Shown: positions 8,901-17,952, counted from the first letter of the stretch. The stretch: 64,000 nt of DNA from Sphingopyxis sp. CCNWLW2 (GCF_037095755.1 NZ_JBAWKJ010000001.1:1-64000), one strand, 5' to 3'. Notes: generated by a model not told the origin, from the letters alone. Program-made: numbers and translations.

Positions 8901-9569
8901 ATGGCGACCCTTTCGGCCTTTTTCTTTTTCATCAGCCAGCACTCGATGCTGGCGTTCCCACTCTGGATCATGGCCGGGTTTGCCTTGGGCGCCGCCCTGA
9001 GCGCGCTTCGCAAAAACGGCGCATGGCTCGGGCTCGGCGCGGTCGGCTTTGTTCTCGGCTTCGCGAACATCTTCCTCGGCTCAGCGGTCAACGCTCTCTT
9101 CGTCAATGCCAATGGCATCTACGGAACCGCGGTCATCACGCAGGCGCGGGAAACAAGTTCGCAGCTCAACGATTCGAATATCTGGGAGTATGATGTCGTC
9201 GTGAAGACGGCGGACGGCCGAGATGTGAAGACCGGCTTCGACACCATGTCGGCAAGCCTTTATCCGCCGCGCAACGCGATCGAGATACCGCCCACGGGCG
9301 AGCGTTTTGTTGTCAAATATGTCCCGGGATTTGAACGGAACATCGCAATCCTGCGCGACGAATCCACCTTCGGAAAACGTCTCTTGGTTCGACAGGCGCT
9401 CGAGCCGGTCGAACGGGCGGCTGCCCAAGTGGCGGCTAGCCCCGACAACAGCGAGTTTCAAAAAGAATATCGTGCGGAGATCGAAACTTTCCTCGCTCGC
9501 CACTCCGAGGCGGCGCCACCCGAAACGGAGGCCTTTTATCGTGAAGAGCTAAAACGCGTGGGGACTTGA
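8901..9569 (+). CDS. Small membrane protein, possibly DUF3592-like (copy 1)
   Basis: 222 residues. Two N-terminal hydrophobic segments (about 5-35 and 45-65) are followed by a beta-rich domain: GTAVITQARETSSQLND, then EYDVVVKTADGRDV, then GERFVVKYVPGFERNIAIL. That layout (a strand, 'v.f.t.dG', 'G..v.VkY.P..p..a') recalls DUF3592 domains, though I am not certain. The ATG abuts the stop of the TIGR04222 gene with no spacer, indicating coupling. A second gene at 17107-17775 has the same length and about 70% identical residues by eye, with the central domain almost unchanged. Function unknown; probably exposed outside the inner membrane. Confidence 0.6.
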   Translation: MATLSAFFFFISQHSMLAFPLWIMAGFALGAALSALRKNGAWLGLGAVGFVLGFANIFLGSAVNALFVNANGIYGTAVITQARETSSQLNDSNIWEYDVVVKTADGRDVKTGFDTMSASLYPPRNAIEIPPTGERFVVKYVPGFERNIAILRDESTFGKRLLVRQALEPVERAAAQVAASPDNSEFQKEYRAEIETFLARHSEAAPPETEAFYREELKRVGT

Positions 9570-9641
9570 GGGAACACGCCGCAGGTGGCGCGTCAGCGTC
9601 ATCGTTGGCTTCCATCACGGGAAAGATGCTCTGCATTTTAT

Positions 9642-9708
9642 GGCAGGAACTGGCCGCTAGGAGACCGTCCGGTTCTGGGCGTAGACGCCTAAATAGCGGA
9701 CATCCTGC
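9642..9708. repeat. Dispersed imperfect palindromic repeat, copy A
   Basis: It reads CTGGCCGCTAGGAGACCGTC, then a CGGTTCTGGGCG middle, then AATAGCGGACAT. The same layout (TGGCCG-n-TA, GAC-n-GTCCGCTT, short variable middle, AGCGGACAT) occurs at four other sites in the window. The GTCCGCT and AGCGGAC arms are complementary, so each copy can fold. Confidence 0.65.
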
Positions 9709-9865
9709 TCGGCGTGTGAATCAGTGAAGAATACAGACGCCATCTGAAATAGGTGTTCCCGCGAACGCAACGGTTCCCGCTGGCTCGCTTTGGTCAAAAT
9801 CTCTCAAGTGACAATCTCATCCGCCCGACAATCCACGGTAGAATAGGTAGTCCCCGGTCAACCAT

Positions 9866-9897
9866 GGAAAGGGCCCGCCCACAGGCGGACCCTTTCG
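9866..9897. terminator. Bidirectional hairpin between convergent genes
   Basis: Inverted repeat GAAAGGGCCCGCC / GGCGGACCCTTTC with a 4-base loop and one mismatch, lying between the copy-1 gene and the convergent autotransporter gene. There is no long T-run on either strand, so termination efficiency is uncertain. Confidence 0.45.
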
Positions 9898-10043
9898 GCT
9901 TCCTGGCGACCATTGCCAAGAATCCATCCTACGCTCGGGGTCGCTATGAGCGTTGAATATTGTCGGCGATCAAGTGAGGCCGAAGCGATTGACCCTGGTC
10001 CGGCCCCGGACCGCGCTCTTCCGCTCCAACCGGGGTAATATGG

Positions 10044-13000
10044 TCAGAAGGCGATCCGCGCAGTTATTCGCACACCATGCGTGCTACGATCCGACGCGAG
10101 CGTGCCACTGTAGGCCGCGCCGATCCGCAGGTTGCCCACGCGGTAATCAAAGCCCGCCTCGACCTCGGCCGAATTCTTCGGGATCAGCGTGCCGAGCAGC
10201 GCGAAGCTGCCGCCACCAGTCGCGAAGCCGGCCAGCGCCGGGGCGCCGCGATCGCCCGACGCGCGGTTCCACGCCGCCGACAGATAGGGCTGGAAGCCCG
10301 GCTGATCGGCGTTGAGGCTCGCCCGGGCGCCGAGGCTGAAGAAGGTCATTTCCTGCTCCGCCTTGGCGAGCGCGAGCGCCGCGTTGCCACCGGTCTCGAC
10401 GAACGCGTCGCTCTTGGTACGGACATGCGCGATGCGCGCGAAGGGCGTGAGCGCTAGGCTGCCCGCCTTCACCTCATATCCGGCCTCGGCGAACAGTTGC
10501 AGCGTGTTCGCGTCGCGGCTCGATTCGAGCGTCTGGGCCAGCGGTGCGAAGCCGATCGTCCGCACCGTGTCGACATCGTGCCAGCCATAGGCGAGCCCGG
10601 CCGCACCGCGGAAGCCTTCGCCGGTGCCATAGGTCAGGTGCGCCGCCAGATATTTGCTGTCGGCCTTCGCCCGGTCGCTGCGGTCGCCGAAGCGGAAGTC
10701 GGAGTCGCCGATCCCCGCCGACAGTGCCGCGGCGAAGCCCTTGCCGCCATAGCCAATGCCGGTGACGAAACCCTTGTGATCTGCGTCCATCGCGAAGCGG
10801 CCCGCCTTGACGTCGAAATTGCCCCAGCCACCGAAAGCCGAGCCCCAGACGAACAGGCTCGCTTCCTGCGGCCCCGTCAGGCCGTAGAGCGCATTGCGCA
10901 GATGGCGGCTGTCATCGGTGAGCCCGCTGATCGTGCTCGCGAGAATCTCGCCCGACAGGTCGCCGAACGCCGTCTGCGCGCCCGCCGCATTCTGGTTCAC
11001 AACCGCCTCGAAAAGCGGGTCGTCGATGCCGCGCGACTGCACCGCGGCGGCAACGCCCGCCTGATTGAAGCCAATCGCGACATCGGCGAAATCGATATTG
11101 TTGCGATAGAGCGACAGTGTAACTGCGGTCGCGCTGTAGCGGAGCAGCGGTTCGAGGAAGGCAAGATCGGTCGTGACCGAACCGAAGGTGCCGTCGATGC
11201 CGCCCGCGCCAGTGACGATCACATAATCGGTACGCCCCTTGTAATCGCCAGCCGCTGCGAGGACCGCGACGCTCGCACCGCTGTCGATCGTGACGGCGCC
11301 GGTCGCGTCGATCCGGTCGCCCGCCCCCGCCGCATTGACCTCGACCTCATAAATCGAGCCTGCGGCAAAGCCGAGGTCGCCGTTGACGGTCAAGCGACCG
11401 ATCGAATTGCCGGGCGTCAATTTGCCACCGCCGCTGATCGTCGTCGATCCGACGCTGCCGTTGCCGCCGAGCGCGCCGCCCGCGTTCACGGTGACATCGG
11501 AGACGATGGAGCCGTTGACCACGAGCTTGCCACCGTCGACCGTGGTCGGACCGGTGTAGTCGCTGTCGCCCGAAAGGTTCAGCGTACCGCTTCCCGACTT
11601 CACGAAACTGCCGTTGCCTGAGATCGCGCCCGCAAACTCGCCGTTCTCGCTCTGATTGGCGGTCAGCTGGCTATCGCCAAGGATCACCTGTGTGCCCCCG
11701 TCGCCCGAAAGGCCGCCGATAGTCTGATCCTTGCCGGTGATGTCGAGCGAACCTCCGGTGCCGAGGTTGAATTCGGTTTCCGGATCGATCGTTCCGCCGA
11801 TCCGCACCGCGCCGCCCAGGATATTGGTGACGCCCTGGAACAAATAGTCGCCAATGAAGGTCAGCGTGCCATCCCCCAGCTTATCGAGCGTCCCGCTACC
11901 CGAAAAGGCTCCGAGAAAATCATAATTGTCCGAACGGTTGAAGACGAAGCGGCCATCATTGACGAGATTGCCCACGACGCTACCTTCGGCACCGCCCGCG
12001 CCGAGTTCGAAATAGCCGTCGCCTTCGGTGACGACATCACCCTGGAGCAATCCGGTCAGCACAAGGCCACCGTTCGAAATGATCGTGCCGCCCGTGTGGC
12101 CAATTGTATCGGTATCGACGGTGAACACCGCGTCGCCGATCAGTTGCAGCTTGCCCGTGCCCATAATCGTCAGTGCATCGAGTTCGGAGACGGCATCATC
12201 CTCGCCGAAGTTCAGCACCAGCAGGCCGTTGGTGGTGACCGACGAGGTCAGGATCGGCGATGCGACTTCGCCGCCGACGGTCGCCTCGTTGACTTGAAGC
12301 GCCGCGCCTTCGTCGATCGCGACCTGGCCGAATTCGCCGACCGCGCCCGATGTCGTCCAATAGCCGGCCGCGACCCGCAGTTCCTCGAAGCCCGTCGCGG
12401 CGGTAAGCTGCTGCGCCTCGGTAAGTTCCAGAATATCGCCGTCGAGCGTCAGGCTATCGACGCCCGCGCCCGCGTCGACCAGGCCGCCAATGGCGCTGCC
12501 GGTGCGGAGCGTTACGCTGTCGTCATAGGCGTCGAGCTGGATCGCGACGCCGCCGCCGCCGGTGAGCGTCCCCGAATTGGTGACGTTCGACTGGGTATGG
12601 GCGATGATCGCGGCGCCCTCGGCGCTCGAGATGGTGCCGCTGTTGGCGAAGTCGCCGGTTTGCCCCGCCGTATCGGCGGGATTGCTCTGGATGAGGACGC
12701 CGCCGACGGTGCCGTCGATCGTGCCGGCATTCTCGACCGAGCCGCCGCCCGACAGGATCACGCCGAAGCGATCGCCGCTGATCGTGCCCGCTTCGCCGTT
12801 GACGACGTTTGCCGCGAAGCCCGTGGCATCCTGACCGTCATAGGCGAACATCGAGATGCCGTCGGCGCCCCCGGCGCCGGTGCCGGTGATCGCGCCGCTG
12901 TTGATGACGCTGCCGCCGCCGATCAGGCGAACGCCATCGTTGCTCTCGCCCGCGATCGTTCCGCTGTTTTCGATCTGGGTGCCGATGGCGAGGCCGACCA

Positions 13001-14906
13001 GCGCATTGACGTCCTCGTCGAACTGATAGGCAGTGGTGATGCCCGCACCGGCACCCGAGATGATGCCGCTGTTGGTCACGCGCGACGCGGCGGTGGTGAT
13101 CGTGATGCCGGCGTCGGGCGCCGCGTCGAAACCGTCGTAGCTGCCCGCGCCGCGAATGGCGCCCGCATTGTTCACCGCGAGCGTACCCGTCGCGAAGGAA
13201 TAGATGCCCGAGGTCGCGCCGGTGATCGACCCGCCCGCGGCGTTGGTGACCGTCACGTCGGCGCGCGAGCCCTGCGACACCGCGGCGCCGAAGTCGCTGA
13301 CGATCGTTCCGCTGTTCTCCAGGGTGGCAGTCGACATGTCGCTGCCGAAGCCGACCCCATAACCGTGGCCGCCGCTGCCGCCGAGGTCGCCGCTGCCGCG
13401 GATCGTCCCCGAATTGACGACGCTGGCGGTCAGGCCGCTGCGGTCTTCGTCCGGATCGGTGTTGAGCGCCGTCCCCTGAATGAAGACGCCGCCCGCGACG
13501 CCCGTGATCTCGCCCGCATTATCGACGGCGCCGCCGCCCGACAGGATGATGCCGAAGCGCTGTCCGGTGATCGAGCCGCCCTCCGCATTGGTGACGAGCG
13601 CGCTGTAATCCTCCTTCGCCTGATCGGCATAGGCAAACATCGAGATGCCATCGGCGTCGGAGCGGCCGGCGCCGCTGATCGTACCGCTGTTGGTCACGCT
13701 GCCGCCACCGATCAGCCGTATGCCGTCGTTGCTCTCGCCTGTGATCGCCCCGCTGTTATCGACCTGCGTTCCGGTCGCCCGCCCTTCGACCTGTCCGGTC
13801 GCCGCATTCAGATAATAAGCGGTTGTGATGCCGGTACCGGCGCCCGAAATCGTCCCGCTGTTGGTGATCGTTGACGGAGCGCCGGCGATGGTGACTCCGC
13901 CTTCGGGAAGTATGTTCGGGCCATCGGCGCTGCCGTTGCCCCGGATCGTGCCCGCGTTGACGAGATCGATCCCGCCTTCGTCGTCGAAAACGCCGATCGC
14001 GGCGCCGGTGATGGTTCCGCCCGCCTGGTTGGTGATCGACGCACGCCCCGTCGATCCATTGGTGATGCCATAACGCCCGGTGCCGTTGATCGTCCCGCTA
14101 TTGACCAGTTCCGACGAGGCAAGAAAGTTGGCAAAAGTCAGCCCGTTGGCACCCGTAATGGTGCCAGCATTGCTCACGGAGGCCGTCTTGCCGGTGCCTG
14201 CGGCCTGATTGCCCTGAATCCATAGCCCGCCGACGCCGCCGGCGATTGTGCCGTCATTTTGGACTACGCCGCCATCGAACAGGATCGCGCCGTAACGGGC
14301 GCCGCTGATCGTTCCGGTTTCGGCGTTGGCGATGGTTCCGATCGTCACCAGGGCCGATATGTCCTGATCATCATAAGCGTACATCGAAATGCCATCGGCG
14401 CCCCCCGCGCCGGTGCCGCTGATCGCACCGCTGTTGGTGACGCTGCCGCCGCCGATCAGCCGCACCCCGTCATTGCGCTCGCCCGCTATTATACCGCTGT
14501 TGTCGATCGAAACGCCGATGGCGCGCCCGACGAGGAGCTGGGTCGCCGGATCGTAGAAATAGGCCGTCGAAATGCCGTGCCCGGCACCGGAAATGGTCCC
14601 GCTGTTGGTAATCGTCGCTGGTCCGCCGTCGATCGTGATGGCGCCTTCGGGAAGCACGTCGAGACCATCGGCGCTCCCGTTGCCCCGTACTGTCCCGGCG
14701 TTGGTGATGGTCGTTGTGCTTGCCCGCGAATAGATTCCGATGCGATCGCCTTCGATCGCCTGTCCCGCAGGATTGTCGACCGATGCCGGCGCACCTTCGG
14801 GCAGCGTCGCACCAACGTCGGCCGCGAGAAGCGATGGCGCAAGTGGAACGCCCGCCACGACCAGTGCAGTGGTCAGTAGATAGCGCGTCTTTGTCTTCGA
14901 AATCAT
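10044..14906 (-). CDS. Large autotransporter (type V secretion) with repeat-rich passenger
   Basis: 1620 residues from the ATG at 14906, which has a strong ribosome binding site (AAGGGGGG, rc of 14913-14922). The frame is open upstream, but that part lacks secretion features. A signal peptide (MISKTKTRYLLTTALVVAGV, cleavage after LLA) is followed by a passenger of NSGTISGAG / GGGSVTNSG-type beta-helix rungs, including three ~250-residue repeats. Next come autotransporter-associated repeats (GSGTLNLSG, then GGKLTPGNSIG). A C-terminal translocator barrel of about 280 residues begins near LFVWGSAFGGWGNF and ends in RITARIAF with the typical terminal Phe. The protein should be exported through the Sec system and displayed on, or released from, the cell surface. 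A divergent regulator gene starts 217 bp away. No protease or esterase motif was seen, so an adhesin-like role is the best guess. Confidence 0.9.
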   Translation of the reverse strand: MISKTKTRYLLTTALVVAGVPLAPSLLAADVGATLPEGAPASVDNPAGQAIEGDRIGIYSRASTTTITNAGTVRGNGSADGLDVLPEGAITIDGGPATITNSGTISGAGHGISTAYFYDPATQLLVGRAIGVSIDNSGIIAGERNDGVRLIGGGSVTNSGAISGTGAGGADGISMYAYDDQDISALVTIGTIANAETGTISGARYGAILFDGGVVQNDGTIAGGVGGLWIQGNQAAGTGKTASVSNAGTITGANGLTFANFLASSELVNSGTINGTGRYGITNGSTGRASITNQAGGTITGAAIGVFDDEGGIDLVNAGTIRGNGSADGPNILPEGGVTIAGAPSTITNSGTISGAGTGITTAYYLNAATGQVEGRATGTQVDNSGAITGESNDGIRLIGGGSVTNSGTISGAGRSDADGISMFAYADQAKEDYSALVTNAEGGSITGQRFGIILSGGGAVDNAGEITGVAGGVFIQGTALNTDPDEDRSGLTASVVNSGTIRGSGDLGGSGGHGYGVGFGSDMSTATLENSGTIVSDFGAAVSQGSRADVTVTNAAGGSITGATSGIYSFATGTLAVNNAGAIRGAGSYDGFDAAPDAGITITTAASRVTNSGIISGAGAGITTAYQFDEDVNALVGLAIGTQIENSGTIAGESNDGVRLIGGGSVINSGAITGTGAGGADGISMFAYDGQDATGFAANVVNGEAGTISGDRFGVILSGGGSVENAGTIDGTVGGVLIQSNPADTAGQTGDFANSGTISSAEGAAIIAHTQSNVTNSGTLTGGGGVAIQLDAYDDSVTLRTGSAIGGLVDAGAGVDSLTLDGDILELTEAQQLTAATGFEELRVAAGYWTTSGAVGEFGQVAIDEGAALQVNEATVGGEVASPILTSSVTTNGLLVLNFGEDDAVSELDALTIMGTGKLQLIGDAVFTVDTDTIGHTGGTIISNGGLVLTGLLQGDVVTEGDGYFELGAGGAEGSVVGNLVNDGRFVFNRSDNYDFLGAFSGSGTLDKLGDGTLTFIGDYLFQGVTNILGGAVRIGGTIDPETEFNLGTGGSLDITGKDQTIGGLSGDGGTQVILGDSQLTANQSENGEFAGAISGNGSFVKSGSGTLNLSGDSDYTGPTTVDGGKLVVNGSIVSDVTVNAGGALGGNGSVGSTTISGGGKLTPGNSIGRLTVNGDLGFAAGSIYEVEVNAAGAGDRIDATGAVTIDSGASVAVLAAAGDYKGRTDYVIVTGAGGIDGTFGSVTTDLAFLEPLLRYSATAVTLSLYRNNIDFADVAIGFNQAGVAAAVQSRGIDDPLFEAVVNQNAAGAQTAFGDLSGEILASTISGLTDDSRHLRNALYGLTGPQEASLFVWGSAFGGWGNFDVKAGRFAMDADHKGFVTGIGYGGKGFAAALSAGIGDSDFRFGDRSDRAKADSKYLAAHLTYGTGEGFRGAAGLAYGWHDVDTVRTIGFAPLAQTLESSRDANTLQLFAEAGYEVKAGSLALTPFARIAHVRTKSDAFVETGGNAALALAKAEQEMTFFSLGARASLNADQPGFQPYLSAAWNRASGDRGAPALAGFATGGGSFALLGTLIPKNSAEVEAGFDYRVGNLRIGAAYSGTLASDRSTHGVRITARIAF
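12730..14720 (-). repeat. Three ~750-bp tandem-like repeats inside the autotransporter passenger
   Basis: The block encoding GGADGISM(Y/F)AYDDQD preceded by RLIGGGSVTNSGAISG recurs at about 14390, 13650 and 12855, that is, at spacings of about 743 and 792 bp. Each unit also holds NAGTIRGNGSADG and SGTISGAG-TGITTAY. Units are clearly homologous but diverged, consistent with duplication of a beta-helix segment. Repeat boundaries are approximate. Confidence 0.75.
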
Positions 14907-15123
14907 TACGGTAACCCCCCTTTTGGCGCCCCTCCCACCAGGCGCGCCCAATGTAGAAGCCCGGCCGCGGAGCGATTTCACCGCCGCTCGCGTCCGGACT
15001 TCGGCGAAGCGGCTGGCCGCGCTCCTTCCGACGAAGGGAAAAGCATCGGAAATGATGTCAGAATATCCCCGGTTGTAGGGTATAGGGTGACCGCCCGGCA
15101 GCGCCCCGCTATCCAGATCAGCC

Positions 15124-16989
15124 ATGGGGAAGCTCGATTCGGACACCGCAGCAGCAAACGCGATCACCGACTATGCTCAGGAATGGCTGACCGTTCCCGA
15201 AATGTTGCTCGACCGGGTTCAGAGCGACCCTGACGCGGTCGAACAGCAATTCCGCACGCTTGATGCAGCGCATGCATATCGCGCCCATTCGCTCGTGAAT
15301 ATCGACGCTCTGGCGTTACTCGTCGTCGATCCTGCCACGCAGCAGCTTCTCTTTTCTTCCGGATCCCCGCTCCCCGACCCCCGCGGCCTGATCGACTGGG
15401 ACACGGCGGGAACGGCTCTGCAGGGAAGGACGATGCAGTTGGCCCAGGTAGCCGACCAGGCTGATCATCCTCTCCTTGTTTATGTTCCGGGCCATGAGGC
15501 GGTGGCCTGGAACCTGCCGGATAATGTGCACCGGGCACTGGAAGACGCCCCCGGGCGCTGTGTGCTGGTCGCGACCACGTCGGCAGCATCCCAGAAGCCG
15601 CTACGCCGCGCTTGCGCGGCGTTCGGGATGACAGGCCTGGAGACCCGCGTGGTTGAAGCGACCTTGCGAACCGGAAGCATCCGCGCCGGCGCCGCGGCCG
15701 CAAAGCTGAGCTATGCCACCGCACGCGAAGCCATGTCGGGCGCACTGGCAAAGGTCGGAGTTACCCGCATGCCCGGCCTGCTCCATCACCTATCGCTGCT
15801 GGCGCTCGGTATCTTCCCCAACGGCGGCGAAGCGATCGAATTGTTGACCGATCGCTGGGGGCTGAAACCGCGTCAGGCACAAATTGCCATGCTGCTCGCC
15901 CAAGGGCTGACGCGGGCTGACACGGCGCGGGCGATCGGCACCTCGGAAGCGACGGTCAAGAAACAGGCCGACATTGCGTTCCAGACGCTCGGCGTTTCTG
16001 GGGCCGCTGCGCTGGCCCGATTGATGAGCGTCGTCACGGCACTTCAGGCCCTGGCCGACGCAAGCCATGGACGGATCGGCTGGATCGATGGCCATGCCGA
16101 ACCGCTTCGCTTCGTCCATCGCCCCGGCGGCGGGCGGATCGCCCTTTCGGACTATGGTCCCGTCGGCGGCCGCCCGGTCGTCATCCTGCACAGCAGCATG
16201 ACGACGCGGCATCCACCGCGCCACCTGGTCGCGGAACTGATGCGACACGGCTTCCGCGTCCTTGCGATCGATCGCCCGGGATTCGGCATGACCGTTATCG
16301 ATGAAGAAGGTGCTGCGAGCGGTTTTTCCGATCCCTTTGAACCCGCCGCGCACGATATGAGGACCGTCCTCGACCGCCTCAGGATCGACCGGGTCGACAT
16401 AGTGGCTCGTGGCGGAGCGCAGGTTGCAACCGCCTTTGCGGGACTGTTCCCCGATCGATGCGGGGCAGTCGTGCTCGTCAATCCCGATCCGCCCTCGACG
16501 CGCGACAAGCGGCGTTGGGGTGTGCTGGGCTCGTTCAAGGAAGCCTATTTCCGGCGCCCCGAGCTGATTCTGCCGGCCTCCCGACTGATCGCGCGGGCAA
16601 TGACGCGCAGTTTCCTCGCCAAGGCGCTTCATAAATCGATGCGCGGAAGTCCTCCCGACGAAGCCCTGCTCGCCGACGAGCAGGTGATCGACGATTATTA
16701 TCGCGCCATACGCATGTTCACGACGGGTCGGCTCGCCGGATATGTCCGCGAACAAACCGCTCTCGCGCAGGGACAGGCCGGCAATTATCCTGTCGATGGG
16801 CGCGGTTGGGCCGTCCTGCTCGGCGGGCATGACACGCTTTCGGACCCCGCTACGACACTGGCCTATTGGAAAGAACGACTCCCTGCCGCCGATTTCGAGG
16901 TTTTCGAGGATCAAGGCCGCCTGTTGGCCTACGCAGCGCCAGCTCTGGTCGTTCAGAGACTTGTCGATCGCGGTAACCACGGCCTTTGA
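15124..16989 (+). CDS. LuxR-type regulator fused to a catalytically dead alpha/beta-hydrolase fold
   Basis: 621 residues. An N-terminal sensory part (about 1-160) precedes two LuxR-like helix-turn-helix blocks: 171-225 (LETRVVEATLRTGSIRAGAA, weaker) and 246-305 (LKPRQAQIAMLLAQGLTRAD followed by GTSEATVKKQADIAFQTLGV). Residues ~328-615 form an alpha/beta hydrolase: oxyanion-strand VVILHSSM, VLAIDRPGFG, and a nucleophile elbow. The elbow reads ARGGA (428-432), so the G-x-S-x-G serine is a glycine, and the histidine expected after the last strand is Arg (QGRLLAYAAP). The acid-position GGHDTLSDP is retained. I infer a ligand-sensing rather than catalytic role. It is divergent from the autotransporter gene and is its likely regulator. 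The ATG at 15124 is the first in frame. Confidence 0.72.
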   Translation: MGKLDSDTAAANAITDYAQEWLTVPEMLLDRVQSDPDAVEQQFRTLDAAHAYRAHSLVNIDALALLVVDPATQQLLFSSGSPLPDPRGLIDWDTAGTALQGRTMQLAQVADQADHPLLVYVPGHEAVAWNLPDNVHRALEDAPGRCVLVATTSAASQKPLRRACAAFGMTGLETRVVEATLRTGSIRAGAAAAKLSYATAREAMSGALAKVGVTRMPGLLHHLSLLALGIFPNGGEAIELLTDRWGLKPRQAQIAMLLAQGLTRADTARAIGTSEATVKKQADIAFQTLGVSGAAALARLMSVVTALQALADASHGRIGWIDGHAEPLRFVHRPGGGRIALSDYGPVGGRPVVILHSSMTTRHPPRHLVAELMRHGFRVLAIDRPGFGMTVIDEEGAASGFSDPFEPAAHDMRTVLDRLRIDRVDIVARGGAQVATAFAGLFPDRCGAVVLVNPDPPSTRDKRRWGVLGSFKEAYFRRPELILPASRLIARAMTRSFLAKALHKSMRGSPPDEALLADEQVIDDYYRAIRMFTTGRLAGYVREQTALAQGQAGNYPVDGRGWAVLLGGHDTLSDPATTLAYWKERLPAADFEVFEDQGRLLAYAAPALVVQRLVDRGNHGL

Positions 16990-17061
16990 AAGGCGAAGTA
17001 TCGCCATAGCCGATTTTGATTCGAGAAATGATATAGATTTAGGCGGTGAGACAAAATAGCT

Positions 17062-17106
17062 GTGAGCCTTCTAAATCGACGCGGTTGCCGAAGCTGTGGA
17101 AGCTGA
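17062..17106 (+). pseudogene. Remnant of a TIGR04222 Cys/Gly tail upstream of copy 2
   Basis: Directly before copy 2 a short frame reads ...RRGCRSCGS followed by a stop at 17104-17106, and the next base starts the copy-2 ATG. The first copy has the same arrangement, with a CGGCGGCGG tail, stop and ATG with no spacer. The bases ggttgc...tgtgga...ctgaatg align with the end of the TIGR04222 gene. I read this as the last scrap of a TIGR04222 gene carried along in the duplication. An in-frame stop at 17047-17049 shows nothing more of it is translated. Confidence 0.4.
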
Positions 17107-17775
17107 ATGACGACATTATCCGCCTTTTTCTTCTTCATCAGTCAGCATTCACTGCTGTCGCTGCCGCTATGGATTCTCGCGGGATTTGCGCTCGGCAGCA
17201 CGGTCAGCGCGCTGCGCCGGAACCCGGCGTGGACGGCGCTGAGCGTCGTCGGGTTCGTGATCGGTTTAGCGAATATCTTCCTCGGCTCGATGGCCAATGC
17301 CATGTTCCTCAACGCCTATGGCACCTATGGGACGGCGGTGATCACGCATGAGGAGGAAACCAGTTCGCAGCTCAACGACGCGAATATATGGGAATATGAC
17401 GCCGTAGTCCGCACAGCGGACGGACAGGACGTGAAGACCGGCTTCGACACGATGTCGGCGAGCCTTTATCCGCCGCGCAACGCGATCGAAATCCCGCCCA
17501 AGGGCGAGCGGTTCGTCGTCAAATATATTCCCGGCTACGAACGCAACATCGCGATCATGCGCGATGAATCGCCCTTCGGCAAAAGACTGTTGCTCCGACG
17601 CGCGCTCGAACCCGTCGAGCGGGCAGCCGCTCAGGTTGAAGCGAGCCCTGACAACGAAGATTTCCGCCGCGAATATCGTAAGGAGATAGAGGCATTCCTC
17701 GCAGGCTTCGCCGACACTGGGCCACCCGACCAGATCGACCATTATCGCAGCGAGCTGAAGCGCCTCAACCGGTAA
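17107..17775 (+). CDS. Small membrane protein, possibly DUF3592-like (copy 2)
   Basis: 222 residues, same length and layout as the gene at 8901-9569: two N-terminal membrane segments, then NIWEYDAVVRTADG, the shared DVKTGFDTMSASLYPPRNAI core, GERFVVKYIPGYERNIAIM, and a charged C-terminal helix (REYRKEIEAFLAGF). The first membrane segment and the far C-terminus have diverged most, whereas the beta-rich core is nearly identical, suggesting that the core is under selection. It follows the hydrolase-like regulator gene by 117 bp and lacks the GRDP-like and TIGR04222 partners present at copy 1, apart from a short tail remnant. Function unknown. Confidence 0.6.
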   Translation: MTTLSAFFFFISQHSLLSLPLWILAGFALGSTVSALRRNPAWTALSVVGFVIGLANIFLGSMANAMFLNAYGTYGTAVITHEEETSSQLNDANIWEYDAVVRTADGQDVKTGFDTMSASLYPPRNAIEIPPKGERFVVKYIPGYERNIAIMRDESPFGKRLLLRRALEPVERAAAQVEASPDNEDFRREYRKEIEAFLAGFADTGPPDQIDHYRSELKRLNR

Positions 17776-17802
17776 CCCACAAAGTTCCAGATTTTTGACG
17801 CA

Positions 17803-17860
17803 GTTGGCCGTTACTAGACGGTCCGCTCCTACGCGAAAATAATGAGAAGCGGACATTTGG
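17803..17860. repeat. Dispersed imperfect palindromic repeat, copy B
   Basis: AGTTGGCCGTTACTAGACGG, then TCCGCTCCTACGCG, and AGAAGCGGACATTTGG. It lies just downstream of copy 2 of the membrane-protein gene, as copy A lies downstream of copy 1. Confidence 0.6.
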
Positions 17861-17952
17861 ACCTAAAGGCGATCGGGTTGTCGGCTTCTTGGCGCATCCT
17901 ATCGTGACTCGAGCGACGACAAGCGGAAAGCTTGCAGCTAGAGTATCAATCG

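Larger units (their letters stand above)
9570..10043. other. Intergenic region between copy 1 and the autotransporter end
   Basis: 474 bases without a credible gene. It contains one copy of the dispersed palindromic repeat (9642-9708) and a strong hairpin (9866-9897). The autotransporter gene ends at 10044 on the other strand, so this is a convergent terminator region. Confidence 0.5.

Noticed and set aside
10497..11621. 374-codon plus-strand open frame under the autotransporter barrel
   Set aside because: Shadow frame; the minus strand encodes a clear barrel ending in Phe.
12730..14720. Regular repeats considered as a CRISPR array or minisatellite
   Set aside because: Units are about 750 bp, diverged and in frame within the autotransporter; there are no short direct repeats with unique spacers.
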